From Nectonema munidae (taxonomy: Eukaryota > Nematomorpha > Nectonematoida > Nectonematidae), in the NCBI GenBank assembly GCA_030549495.1, contig JAUIRK010000931.1:372001-436000 (forward strand): a DNA stretch of 64,000 nt, written 5' to 3'. A model generated the notes under the pieces. That model saw only the letters and a program-made list of their open reading frames with translations. It was not told where the DNA came from and ran no database searches. Positions 12,701-22,517 of this stretch are shown here, one piece after another. Position 1 is the first letter of the stretch. Each line of letters opens with the position of its first letter. Made by a program: the position numbers and the translations under genes.

Positions 12701-15585
12701 AGAATTGTTTTTTAAATGAAATGCTTAGAAAGTCTTCTTTTTCTGTTTAATTCTTTAGTTTAAAGCAGTTTTCACTTTCTTTTTTATATTTATTTAAGAA
12801 TGCAAACCGTTTCAATGATAGAAAAAGCGCCTCTCTCTTGGATATGCCCATGTTGAAGACTAAAGATCAGAAGTTTCAGAATGAAGAAAGCAATTCCATA
12901 AAATCTCCCCAGATAAAAGAAAGCGTCACTAAGGAAATTAAAGAAAAGGAAACACAAAGCAGAAAAGAAATATCACTGCCAATGATGCAACCAAATGAAA
13001 AGTTAATCACAAAAGAAAAGCACCTTTCATCTCATTCATTTCACAATCAACTTTATAATAATAGAAATAATGAGGTTTTTTTTATTATTGAACTTAATAT
13101 AACTTCTTCCTAACTATGCGTCAGCAACTCTAGTCCTTCCAGGAGTACTTTGAAATCGAAATAAGTTTTTTTCTCTTAACTTAATATAGCTTATCTAGTA
13201 ATGGGACGATACCAAACTTTTATAATATTTCGATGCCGATTCTTAATTTGAAACATTAAAAATTTAAAAAAATATAATAAATTCTCAATTATGTTTGATT
13301 AGATCCAATTAACAAAATAAGGCAAAAGTTTTTTAAAATAGGTTTAAAAAATTAACCCTTTTAAATACTCCTAAAAATAAAAAGAATCGGAACTGTGGTA
13401 TCTTTATTTTTCTGATATCAAAAAACCCGATTACGACAAATCATTTCATCGCTCATATGAACATAGTGTAAAACACTGTTGCAATTATTTTAGTGACGTC
13501 TTTTTCAAAGTATGTCCAGCAAATCTTGTATCGACAAACTTATCAGAGATTCATTTAGAAGGTAAAAAGGCGACGTTTAAGAAATTGTAGTGTCCTTCAC
13601 TACAGCCTATTTCCTTATTTTTCCATTTCTATGATAATAATTTGGCATCATTTTTCGAAAATATTTAACGGTTCTCATTATTTATTTTTGGCAATGAGTT
13701 CATATATGTTAACCTTAATTTTGAATTATGGTGTGAACGTAATCAATCATTTGTGCAATTATGGAAGATTATTCTTCCCTTAGATCAGTTGTCCTTTTAG
13801 AACTTGGTTTTAGAAAAAGACAATTTGATCAAATATCAATTTATTCACAAAAAGAATAAATAAAGAAATAAGAAAACTTAATTTAATACGAGGACTGCGT
13901 TTATTTCTTCTCAATAAGCGCAGCTAAGAGATTCTGGATCATTGATTTGATGCTTATCAATTCTGAAAACCCCTTTCACCTCTCAACTAAAGAAAAAAAT
14001 CAGTAGTTGAGGAACAATTTGTCTAGCTAGTGATTCAAGACTCGCCCCAAAGTTCATAATAGAGCATTCTTTGTACTTTTTTTTGCTGTTTTGTCTAAAT
14101 GGAATGACTCGGTAATGATACTCTGCCAATAGAACACTTATTTTAGGCACATGGTGCTATGTGTCCGGGAAATAGTGATTCTTGAGCAATAAGATGTGAT
14201 TGGCAATTTCTTAGCTAAATTCAACATTAGCTTTCAATATAGTCAAAAGTTGAAACATTTGCTGTACACGTTCTTTATTCACAGATCCAACTTGCCGACT
14301 TAAAAATGAACTCTGTGATCCTACACTTACGCCTTGGAACGACAGGTTTGCTTTGAAAATCGTGCTCTTCGTAAAAAAAAACTAGAAGTTCATTGACGTA
14401 TTCTCCTGAGAAATCTCTTGCGCCTTTGTATAGTAAAGAAGGCAGATGTGATAAGAGTTAAACATTTTATAAAAGAGCTTGAAGGCTCGAATATTCAAGA
14501 TGGAGGTTTTAACAATTCTAATAACTTTGGAGTAAGCACTGAGAGCAAAAATTAGCTAAAAATGGACGTAGCGTTTGCTGAGATAGCTTTCACATGTGCT
14601 TGAAAACCTGTTCTAAGATTGATGGACCTCATCTATCGCATATTAAATCAATGTTTACCATTTCAATTCATTCTGATTGAAAAGATTGTCTAAAATGCAG
14701 AAAAGATTATTTTCTTTGGCTGTACTGGACAGCCCCTGGATCAGCAGTGCCTCAGTCATAAAGATTTTTTATGCTTTTGACTAGGTTTGTTTGATATTTC
14801 AAGACAATAAACATTTTTGTGAAGAAAAAACTAACTAAAAGAAGCACATGACCTCCAAAATGCTCGCGTTCCACCTACAGGGCTCTTGCGTACCACGGGT
14901 TGTGAAAAGTTTTTAAATATTAATTCTTTATATTATACCAGAGTTGCAAAGTTCTTAGAGTCGGAGATTTTAAAGGGATAGTCAGAGTGGGTATCTAATA
15001 AAATTTTGGAGTTGGATTTATTAAGGCAAAAAATAAGTTTACTTTTTGTAAGAATATGAATTGCCTTTCTTTAGCCGAAGTCGGAATTGAGAGCTGAGAT
15101 AAGATATTTTAAATTTAAATATTCGCAGTTGGAGTCAGATTTTTGTAAGTACTGGAGTCGAATTCCGACTCGCAATCCTGCTCACAATTTTGAATAAGTG
15201 AGAGAAATTGCAGGATTTTTAATATTTCATTTTTTATGTGATTTACCCCAATTTTATTAAATATAAATAACAATGGTTCCATTGTTTTTCATTGCAGAGG
15301 GTTCGTGAAGAAACAGGCTATCTCAAGAAAAAAGTGTACGCAAATGATCTGAAGCTTTCCGCCTCCTACAGTAGTAACGATTGGCATAGCACAAAAAAGG
15401 ATAAAGTCCCAAATATCTTGCGTTTGAAGAATGGGTTCACTAACGCCAACATACAAGTCCCTATTTGCCCGGATGAAAGGAAGCACCACGATGTCTTAAC
15501 GACTTCTAGCATTCCCCATCAACTACGAAAAGCGCCTCCTTCATACTTTTCCATATACAACAACAATGTACTCCAAAAAAATTGA
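668..15585 (+). CDS. Spliced FERM-domain protein, FRMD6/Expanded-like, C-terminal part (8 exons, 5' end outside window)
   Basis: Eight exons were read by eye: 668-742, 2005-2161, 3482-3681, 7268-7364, 8901-9113, 11249-11676, 12799-13074 and 15298-15585. Every acceptor ends in AG, every donor begins with GT, and all seven junction phases agree (0, 1, 0, 1, 1, 0, 0). The first two exons read like the end of a FERM F3 lobe: a W-K-D-I strand, then KKKFEV, then YYTGG followed by LYLC-x3-H. This resembles the YYTGC...LLQLLSNSH segment I recall from FRMD6. The rest is Ser/Lys/Asn-rich and probably disordered. The last exon contains PPSY, a PPxY motif; in Drosophila Expanded such motifs bind the WW domains of Yorkie in the Hippo pathway. 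The protein would be a cortical scaffold, if that assignment holds. Likely poly(A) signal AATAAA at 15958. The exon chain is well supported; the family name is an inference and another FERM protein is possible. Confidence 0.6.
811..868 (-). repeat. Fragment of a tRNA-derived SINE
   Basis: Matches the central part of the copies at 25.77 and 46.63 kb (aagaataatc..ccatagctggaca..atggta..gat). The tRNA-like head is lost. Lies in the FERM-gene intron, antisense to the gene. Confidence 0.5.
2005..2161 (+). CDS. FERM gene exon B (end of F3 lobe)
   Basis: Begins KKKFEV after acceptor ...gtgtttag and ends at the strong donor A|gtaaga with one base left over. Contains RYYTGG and the helix with LYLCKETH, the best match in this gene to FRMD6/Expanded-type F3 lobes. 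Confidence 0.62.
3482..3681 (+). CDS. FERM gene exon C
   Basis: Acceptor cttatttttag and donor ATT|gtatgc. Takes the one base left by the previous exon and ends in phase 0. Polar sequence with a CRCC cluster and a Lys/Ser-rich tail; no recognised domain. Confidence 0.55.
3910..4040. mobile_element. Tiny TTAA-flanked MITE, copy 1 (131 bp)
   Basis: Ends CCCATTAAG / CTTAATGGG are inverted, and TTAA lies on each side (3906-3909 and 4041-4044), as for piggyBac-type insertion. Inside is a TTCCC-AAAT-GGGAA palindrome. Close relative of the copy at 50,368 (shared cagacgat and gatttatattcaaagtc). No coding capacity. Confidence 0.8.
7268..7364 (+). CDS. FERM gene exon D
   Basis: Acceptor attttag; donor AAAG|gtttta is weak. 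Phase 0 entry is the only frame without an early stop, and it matches the previous exon. Short polar segment. It contains internal Met codons, so a downstream promoter could also start here. Confidence 0.45.
7584..8162. mobile_element. hAT-type MITE (outer), host of a nested MITE
   Basis: Inverted ends CAGTGGCGGATCCAG and CCGGATCCGCTACTG, followed inward by G-runs on the left and C-runs on the right. Flanks atttacat and gttcacac agree at 5 of 8 bases, consistent with a decayed 8-bp hAT target duplication. Interrupted by a second MITE at 7825-8122. Located in the intron between exons D and E of the FERM gene. Confidence 0.75.
7825..8122. mobile_element. hAT-type MITE (inner, 298 bp) with perfect 8-bp TSD
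   Basis: Ends CAGAGATGTAGCTA and TAGCTACGCCTCTG are inverted. Both flanks read gggggtag (7817-7824 and 8123-8130), a perfect 8-bp duplication. GC-rich subterminal blocks contain the palindrome CCGCCCCGGGCGG on both sides and share the ggcggcagatttta motif. Younger than the element around it. Confidence 0.88.
8901..9113 (+). CDS. FERM gene exon E
   Basis: Acceptor aatggtag, canonical donor CTT|gtgagt. Enters with two bases completing a Gly codon and ends with one base over. Encodes a charged, Ser/Asn-rich, probably disordered stretch with an Arg/Lys cluster (ARRKK). Confidence 0.6.
11249..11676 (+). CDS. FERM gene exon F (largest exon)
   Basis: Acceptor ttgttgtag, canonical donor GCT|gtaagt. 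Phase joins exon E exactly and ends in phase 0. About 142 codons, Lys/Ser-rich, with a basic patch around LKKFFNKKS and an acidic patch LDSLEDSD. No domain recognised. Confidence 0.62.
11950..12131 (+). pseudogene. LINE reverse-transcriptase C-terminal tail fragment
   Basis: The frame gives G-x-L-T-x-T-W followed by KKDM, ..D-E-Q-N-R-D-E-W-R-R and a stop. That is the GRP-x-TW..DM....A.DR..WRR tail common at the C-terminus of LINE endonuclease/reverse-transcriptase proteins. Only the tail is present, as in a 5'-truncated LINE copy. It lies in an intron of the FERM gene between exons F and G. Confidence 0.6.
12799..13074 (+). CDS. FERM gene exon G
   Basis: Acceptor atttatttaag in phase 0. The most likely donor is GAG|gttttt (weak), which leaves phase 0 as the last exon requires. 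Ninety-two codons, strongly Lys/Glu-rich, likely disordered or helical. Confidence 0.55.
14939..15180. mobile_element. Short hAT-like MITE rich in GGAGTCGGA motifs
   Basis: Begins CAGAGTTGCAAAG and ends GCAATCCTG (inverted CAGGATTGC), with several GAGTCGGA/GGAGTC repeats inside. No matching 8-bp flanks remain. A related piece in opposite orientation is at 16,930-17,024 and a short fragment near 60,565. Confidence 0.5.
15298..15585 (+). CDS. FERM gene terminal exon with PPxY motif
   Basis: Acceptor tttttcattgcag; 95 codons to the stop ending at 15585. PPSY lies at 15535-15546, followed by FSIYNNN. PPxY is a WW-domain ligand. Followed by an AT-rich 3' UTR with AATAAA at 15958. Confidence 0.6.
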   Translation, partial: RVREETGYLKKKVYANDLKLSASYSSNDWHSTKKDKVPNILRLKNGFTNANIQVPICPDERKHHDVLTTSSIPHQLRKAPPSYFSIYNNNVLQKN

Positions 15586-16929
15586 GCATTTACGCTAGGC
15601 GATATCAAAGTTGAACAGATTATTGATACTTTTTTTCAAATTTTAGTTATTTATCTGTTCCTAAAAATTAAAAAATTTATCGTATATTTGATTTTACACA
15701 CGCAAAGTTTTATTATTTTATTTCACACACGTATTTACTATTTTCTTAGTTTTTTTCAAATATTCATCATTTTTACATTCCATTTTATAATTCACGATTC
15801 AAAGTATAACTACTTTTACGTTTTTACCTGGTTTTAATATTACTTGTTTTTATTAAAATATTTTAAATTAAAGTGATCATAATTTGTTATTTTTAATTAT
15901 ACGAGAGAAGTTTGAATATTTATACACCTGTAGATGTAGATATTGGATAATATATCAAATAAATTTGTAATATTTTCACAAATAACAAATTTAATCTAGT
16001 AATTATAAATAGATACTATCTGTTACCCTTTCATTGAATATTCTTTTGGAAAATAACTTGTCGCTTGTTTAAAGTGAAAAATAAAGCACTTATTTAAGTG
16101 AATTCATATCGAACAATGCTTAATTATTCTTGCTTTTAACCAGAAAGTATTTCTCTTTTATTCCATAAAGTATATTTACTATATCAATCGAGTAGAGCAT
16201 TTGAGTTCGAAACTGTCATTGCTACCCTTAGAGAACTGAATTAAGACACAATACAAAAATGTGAAAATTATTAAAAAAAAGGCTTACATGTAATAATGGA
16301 GAAAAATAACAGATAAAAGTGTTATCTGCAACATTTTGATAACTTTAAAACTAGAAAGACCTTGATTATAATCTGTAATTTAGGACTCTCTACAGCTAAA
16401 GTATTTTCTTATTTTAAGCTATCATAAACATAATTTAATGTGAATATGGTAAAATATAATTTACAGTAGAATTCTTTATCTGATAATACTTTTTTTTTTT
16501 ACCTTTTTTGGGTAGCATCGTTTTAAATTTAAAGTAATATAAATCCTAACTTAATTTATACTTTAAGTAATATAAATCCGAATTTAACGTTCCAGTCTAA
16601 AGGTAAAACCTTTTGAACATCAATTCCAAAAAGTAAGACCCTTTCGCTGAATCTCAAAAAGACGGGTCTTCCAACTTCTTTTTTGAAAATGCAATTAAAA
16701 TATTCCTCCCTACTATAGAAGAAGCAAACAAATGACGTAGATTTTTGTTTATCTTTATAATAAAAATTCAAAGCCTTTTTAGAAAGTCATCAAAGAAAGA
16801 AGGAACCCACACCCGTTTTATATCTAAATTGTTGATGAAAAATATTCAATAAAAGGAATGCTGAGAGATGATTTCAAAAATTACTTTGCATCACATTTTG
16901 GAATAGGGTTGTGGATGCTTTGTGATTGA

Positions 16930-17024
16930 CTAGCTTGCTTGCGAGAGAAAATATCCGACTCCTACTACTTACAAAATTCGCCTCTGACTCCTATTCCAAC
17001 TGCTTAATAAATTTCTGCAACCCT
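16930..17024 (-). repeat. Fragment of the GGAGTCGGA MITE family
   Basis: Reverse complement reads CAGGGTTGCAGAAATTTATT.., then repeats of GGAGTC, resembling the element at 14,939-15,180 including its ttttgtaagta..ggagtcgga segment. Confidence 0.45.
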
Positions 17025-17665
17025 GATGACACCACTCTTACTAAACTCTGTCTTATCTAAGCAAATATGAAGCATGTTGTACTAAAATTATCACATCCGT
17101 ATAATCGTCTCAATGTCACTTGAGATCGTTCACAAATGATGTCAAACAAAAATAGGGAGGGAGGGTAAAAAATTAACAATAAAACATTTAATAAGAGGAG
17201 TAGAAAGATGAGAAGAGAGTGTAAAGGTGAAAAAATAACCAAAAAATTGGCTGACATCATTTGTCAACGCTCCCTATGATAACTTCTTAAAAGCGGCCGA
17301 AACTAGTAAGAAATTAGTATCAATAAATTTTGATTTTTTTTAAATGAAAAGTAAATTTCATTCTTGTTTAGAATTTACTTTTTTGAAAGAAAACTCATTC
17401 GAAGCTTGACAAAGCTCGGAAGCATAAATTACACCTGACTCCTTTGTCAATTGTATATTTAGATAGAATTTAATGTTATCAACTTGAGAATAATCGCAAA
17501 ATTCCTAAAGGTAGAAACTTTACGAAAAATCATAAAATCTGGCAACATTGCACAAAGAGCAATGACGACCTGCAACCTGGATTAAAATTTTAAATATTTG
17601 CCGTTACGTAATATATGTAATATTGCTATTATGATTCGCATAAATATTCAAAAATAAAGCCTTAA

Positions 17666-17756
17666 CCCGTTATCGACCAGAATAATCAGACGATATCTAA
17701 TACAAAGCAGAAGATTTGTATTTAAAAGCATGTCGGCTGTGGTCGATAACAATTGG
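17666..17756. mobile_element. Tiny TTAA-flanked MITE, copy 2 (91 bp)
   Basis: TTAA at 17662-17665 and 17757-17760. Left end CCCGTTATCGACCA mirrors TGGTCGATAAC near the right end. Shares the cagacgat and attTgtatTtaaaag core with the other copies. It sits about 60 bases beyond the TSR1 poly(A) signal. Confidence 0.72.
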
Positions 17757-17890
17757 TTAATCTCTGCTATACCATAATACAAAATAAGTCAGAGAGAAAA
17801 TGAATCGATTTAAATAAACTTTATTATTATTATCTATCCTCTTTGAGTGAACTTAACAAGAAGCAAAAGGGAAAGTCTAACACTTTCGTT

Positions 17891-20299
17891 TTAGGATGGT
17901 GGGGAAGAGATAGGTATGTATTCTTTGAAGTTCATTTTTGGGAAAACACGCTTGTATAATTTCATCAAGACAACATCCATAGATTTGATAGGTGCATTAA
18001 ATATACATTTCATGTAGCCGTGTGTTCCGAGAGGACTTCTTATGTGACCTTTACGTCCATACTTCGTGATAAGCTGAACAGGCTTGAACCATTCAATGTC
18101 TTTACGCCGAAAAAACATGTAGCGAACAACAGCTGCTTTGTTTACTATCTTAAAAGGATGGCCGCTTAACACTACTCTCTTCAAAATAATGCGGTCCGGA
18201 TCGATGTTCAGTAGATGACCTGTAGCCAAAAGTTGGTTTTTGTTTTCTGGAAATAAAGAGAATATTTGTACGGGTACAGGCGTGAACGTGACTGGAGCTA
18301 TGAAGCTTCCTACACATGCTTGTGACTGTTCCTCAAAAAATTTGATCAATTTAGCTTTGTTATGACTTGCTGCCAAGTTATTGGAATGCTCTGAATAGAT
18401 CATGGAAGTGATGAAACGGCGAGGACCGCACTGCACAATGACGCTATCTTTCGACTTGAGAACAGGATTGGATCCAACAGTTGGAAGTGAAGAACGAGAA
18501 TAGTGCAAAACAGAGTTAAGTACAGAAAGTTTTTGTTCGTGGCGAAACAAACCGAATACAACTAACGGCTGTGATGATTGAGTATAACTTAGAAAATATT
18601 CTTTTGGAAAGTTTTCGATGTACAAAGAAATGTAGGAGCCAATTTCAAAGAAAGAATATTCTTCGTTGTTCCTGTTTAATTTCTCAGATTCTTCGAGAAC
18701 AGCTTTGCGAGTTTGCTTAAAATTTTTAAAAGAAAATAATCGAGCGTAATGATCAGGAAGATTTTCTTTTGGATTCCATAAAGTGGTTGTAAAATTTTTT
18801 AAGCCACGATATTTGGCAAAACGTGATTGCGCTGGAACATCAAAGGGAGTATCAACTTCATCTGGAAAAACTTCTTGTTCACGAAGTTCAGCTTTTCTCT
18901 TTTTCATTTCTTCCTCGGTAAGAGAAAGTGAAGAATTAGCATCTAAGTTACTTTCAATTTCAAACTCTTCACATCTTTCATCATCAATATCCACATTAAG
19001 ATCCGTTACATCGTCTTCTAGAAAGTCTTTCGACACATTTTCATCATTTTCAATCTGCATATAACAGGGATCATCTTTTTCCGTGGAGTTTATCGTCTCA
19101 TAATCACCGCATGTCTGATAATCTTCTTTACGTGGCCATGTTTCTTCTCTCACCCATGGATCATAGACCGGTTCTCGTTGTAGTGTTTCTCGTAATGTAG
19201 GATCAAAAAATATTTCTTTCAGAGTTTCAGAGGAATCCATTCCATTATTCTTTCGCCTTGAACTAATGAAGGGGCAAGGATCAATATTTAACTTTATTGC
19301 ATTAAGTTGAAAATCTCCTATTCCTGGCAAATGTACCAGCTTGTTGACGTCAAAACAAGAATTTCTTAAATAGCCATCAACTTTCAAAACACCAAAATTG
19401 GAGTCTTGTGCAGAGGGGGCGTAATTAAAGGAATTTGCCACTAGTGTTGGGCGATGATTCATCCATGAAACGGGCAGGTTAATTTGGCTCGCCAAAGACC
19501 TCATTAAATTCTCAACATCTTCAATTCGATCTAAAGAAAACAAACGATTTTCATCTTTACTTGGAAACTGATGATTCAAAAACTTTTGATAAAAATTCTT
19601 ATTCTCTTTTGCATCCTTGATCTGGATGCCTTGAATACCAAAATAAACGGTGGGAAGAGCGTGCAATTTTAAACATGACATCGCTTTTTGCATCGCTTGA
19701 CTGATAACCTGCCCTTCTTCATACTCAACACTGGACTTAATAGTTGGGAAGATGAAGAGGACAGCATTGGATGCCTTGGCAACGTCTAGGAGTCCAAAAA
19801 TATCACAAATCTTGACATGGGTGAACGTTATGCGGCTCTTATACTTTGGAGCGAAGAATGTGAAAGAAGTACTACAGCCTTCTGTACTCGTCATGTCTTC
19901 TTCATCCACACCATCTTTCGAATCTGCTATGTTTGTTCCACCCAAAGCATACTTCCGTAGAATACTGAAGAAATTTGCGCAAAACTGTTCCGAATCTGCG
20001 ACTATCGTAACTAAAATCGGAGGCCCCATTTTTTTGCCAAACGCTTCTCTTTGATCACACACTTTAGCGCTATTCTTTTGACGAAGTTGTTTCGCTCTTA
20101 ACTTTCGCATTTTTTTGGCGTTTTGAAGGATGGCCGGTTTGGAGTGATGTTTGTCAAAGGGGCTGCACTTCTTTGATACATTTTTAGCCATGGACTGTCT
20201 TTTGCTAGCGTGATTTCCATGCTTATGCTTTTTATTCACTTGTTTAAGCGCTCCAGCGCGGTGGATCACTTCCTTTGACGATGCACTTTTCTTACCCAT
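17891..20299 (-). CDS. TSR1: Pre-rRNA-processing protein TSR1 homolog
   Basis: TSR1 is a nucleolar/cytoplasmic maturation factor of the 40S ribosomal subunit, related to the GTPase Bms1 but without a working GTP site. The 802-codon reading frame matches the usual length (about 800). It opens with a basic nucleolar-type tail (GALKQVNKKHKHG). A degenerate GTPase-like domain spans about residues 95-265, with no P-loop. An AARP2CN segment follows at about 275-345 (VDGYLR..VHLPGIGDFQL). An acidic linker comes next, then the Tsr1/Bms1 C-terminal domain from about 490 (KYRGLKNF..LWNPKENLP.HYARLF..FKNF..TRK) to GYMKC..LYKRVFP near the end. The ATG at 20299 gives the conserved MGKK start. No intron. 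Poly(A) signal 70 bases past the stop. Looks fully functional. Confidence 0.95.
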   Translation of the reverse strand: MGKKSASSKEVIHRAGALKQVNKKHKHGNHASKRQSMAKNVSKKCSPFDKHHSKPAILQNAKKMRKLRAKQLRQKNSAKVCDQREAFGKKMGPPILVTIVADSEQFCANFFSILRKYALGGTNIADSKDGVDEEDMTSTEGCSTSFTFFAPKYKSRITFTHVKICDIFGLLDVAKASNAVLFIFPTIKSSVEYEEGQVISQAMQKAMSCLKLHALPTVYFGIQGIQIKDAKENKNFYQKFLNHQFPSKDENRLFSLDRIEDVENLMRSLASQINLPVSWMNHRPTLVANSFNYAPSAQDSNFGVLKVDGYLRNSCFDVNKLVHLPGIGDFQLNAIKLNIDPCPFISSRRKNNGMDSSETLKEIFFDPTLRETLQREPVYDPWVREETWPRKEDYQTCGDYETINSTEKDDPCYMQIENDENVSKDFLEDDVTDLNVDIDDERCEEFEIESNLDANSSLSLTEEEMKKRKAELREQEVFPDEVDTPFDVPAQSRFAKYRGLKNFTTTLWNPKENLPDHYARLFSFKNFKQTRKAVLEESEKLNRNNEEYSFFEIGSYISLYIENFPKEYFLSYTQSSQPLVVFGLFRHEQKLSVLNSVLHYSRSSLPTVGSNPVLKSKDSVIVQCGPRRFITSMIYSEHSNNLAASHNKAKLIKFFEEQSQACVGSFIAPVTFTPVPVQIFSLFPENKNQLLATGHLLNIDPDRIILKRVVLSGHPFKIVNKAAVVRYMFFRRKDIEWFKPVQLITKYGRKGHIRSPLGTHGYMKCIFNAPIKSMDVVLMKLYKRVFPKMNFKEYIPISSPPS

Positions 20300-20640
20300 T
20301 ATTCAGGTCTAGAGAATAAAAAATTTAATGTTAATATTAAAACAAGTATAAAAGGTTTAAGCCTTAAGACATACAGAGCCTTATATTTTCCAGTTATTAG
20401 TGGGACATTCTTCTCAAATGTGTTTTATAGAGATGTAGACACGGAAAATTGAATAACGGACTCAGAACCATAAAATTATGTCCATTTTTATTGGTCAGAA
20501 TGGATATCCGATCTCAACTCAAACATTCAGCCAGATAAGATGCTACTATCGTATTGAATGTTTTAAGAAAGGGATTCTTTGCTTTAATTTAAAAATCAAG
20601 CAAAATACAACCCTCTTCCCCAAAATGTGGGACCCGGATA

Positions 20641-20840
20641 TATATACCATTTTTACTACTAAATTGTCTTTTTTCAATTATAATTTGTCTTTTTTAAATT
20701 TTATTTTGTATTTTAGAAAGAGCGTTTAGAATTTAAAAAAGACATTTTTGAACTTAAAAAAAGACAAATTAAAATAGAAAAAAGGCAAACTAGAATTGAA
20801 AAAAAGATAATTTAGAAGTAAAAATGGCATATATATATAT
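20641..20840. repeat. AT-rich foldback (about 95-bp imperfect inverted arms)
   Basis: tatataccatttttacta..ttgtcttttttcaatt on the left is mirrored by aattgaaaaaaagata..agtaaaaatggcatatata on the right. A long imperfect hairpin, probably a foldback MITE; no target duplication identified. Confidence 0.55.
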
Positions 20841-22235
20841 ATATTAGGAGCTTGGCAAAGTTCCCAGGCATCTTCAAAACAGCCTTTCGCTTTGCCAGAA
20901 TACTTAATATTAAAATTTTGTTTTTCCAGGCCTCTAGAAACTCAACTTCCATTTTTCGAAAATGCATGAAATTTTAAACATAGGTTCTAGATATGAAATT
21001 TAAGTACATATATATTATATTTATATCTATTAGAAGTTTTAAAAATGAAAAAAGGTAAATAAACAAACTTAAAAAATCAAAAGCAATAAAAAGGGAATAC
21101 AAAATTTAGAGGGCAGTTGAGTTGGGTTGCGAGGTAGTTTAATCGAGCGCTTTAGAATAAGCAGTGGTTGAGCGCATACAGTAAAAAGAAAAATTAGGAG
21201 GAAATTCTTTTCCAAAAAATATTCTATCCAATGTTAAGATTTTTTAAAAGAATGTATACAAAAAAATCACGATGGTGAGTACATTATATGCGAGTTAACT
21301 TCTATACCAGGAATTTTTGAACCAATATCATCTACTATAGAAATAAAGTTAAAGTGTTTCCAATGGTATTTTAGTGAAGTCATTTCTATAAAGAAACCCT
21401 GGGGAAAATTGAATATTATTTTCTCTACAAAAACTGGAACCAAATTCACTCTGAAATAAATAATTATCATATCTCAAGAAACTTTGGTTGTTGGTCAGTA
21501 TTTAAAACGTTTATACTCAATTCGGCCTCGGGACAGTTGGACTTGAAGAACCAAATTTTCCTGAGGTCGAATTGACGTGTTCCATTCAAACTTATTAATA
21601 TTTTAATATTTAATAGTGTTTCCTTTATTTAAACTTTGATAATTGAGCAAAGTTTAAATGTGTAAAAAAAAAGCTTAGCTTCTCTTCTTTGTGTATTCCG
21701 ACCTAATAAATGACTGATCTGGAAAATGGTCGATCCGAAATCTTTAGGTCCCATTGTTTGGGGTTAAGTGATGGCCAACTGTATTTGAAAATCAAAGTTT
21801 GCGTTCTTAGATTGTAGTTCCAGCTTACTATAGCCTTCGGGTTTTTGGTCGTATCGGTTTATGGTCGTATTGGCTTTGAGCAGTTATGCATTTTGGCTGT
21901 TTTGGTTTTGGGCCATTTTGACCAGGAACCATTCAAATACATGATACTGTAAGATAAGAGAATAAAAGAGGGAATGCAGACTTTCGAGTCAAACATCACG
22001 CAAAGCTGCTCTGAAATTCTTATCAAAAATATTTTACAGACAATGCGTGAGAGCTATATAATAATAATAATCCATTGTTTCAATATGCACACAATAAATA
22101 AGCAATGTTGATCACTGTCTCTTTGTAGTATTTTTTTAGCAAACACATGTTGATGATCTACTAGATTTTCTCATCATCTGTCACAGTAAATTCTATTTCT
22201 CTTTCTGTCTCCTTCTCTGTTTTTCTGCTAAAACT

Positions 22236-22312
22236 CAATCACTCAAGCTCTCTTCTCTCATTCAGCTCTCTTCTCTCACTCAAGCTCTCCTATCTCATTC
22301 AGCTCTCTTCTC
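22236..22312 (+). repeat. CT-rich minisatellite
   Basis: About four tandem copies of a unit of roughly 20 bp built on ctcattcagctctcttct. Confidence 0.65.
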
Positions 22313-22517
22313 TCTAATTTGTATTTAGAGTTAAATTAAAAATATTTTTTTTTTTATCTCATTAGAAACTAGTTTTTAGCGGAATATAAGTTCAAGATTT
22401 TCAGAACCTTTTTTCATGATACCAAAGTTATTCAAATTAATCACAGAGATTTTTGGTAAAAATTTAGTTCCATCAATACACCAAACATTTTGCAAAAATG
22501 AAAATTTGTTTGTTTTA

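Larger units (their letters stand above)
15589..17890. other. Intergenic region between FERM gene and TSR1
   Basis: AT-rich. Holds the FERM-gene 3' UTR with AATAAA at 15958, a GGAGTC-type MITE fragment at about 16,930-17,024, and the small TTAA MITE at 17,666. The TSR1 poly(A) signal (tttatt on the + strand) is at 17,820. No further gene seen. Confidence 0.5.
20300..22517. other. Region upstream of TSR1 without a recognised gene
   Basis: AT-rich. Contains the foldback at 20,641-20,840 and a short CT-rich tandem repeat at 22,236-22,312. The TSR1 promoter should lie just above 20,299, but no clear core element was recognised. Confidence 0.4.
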
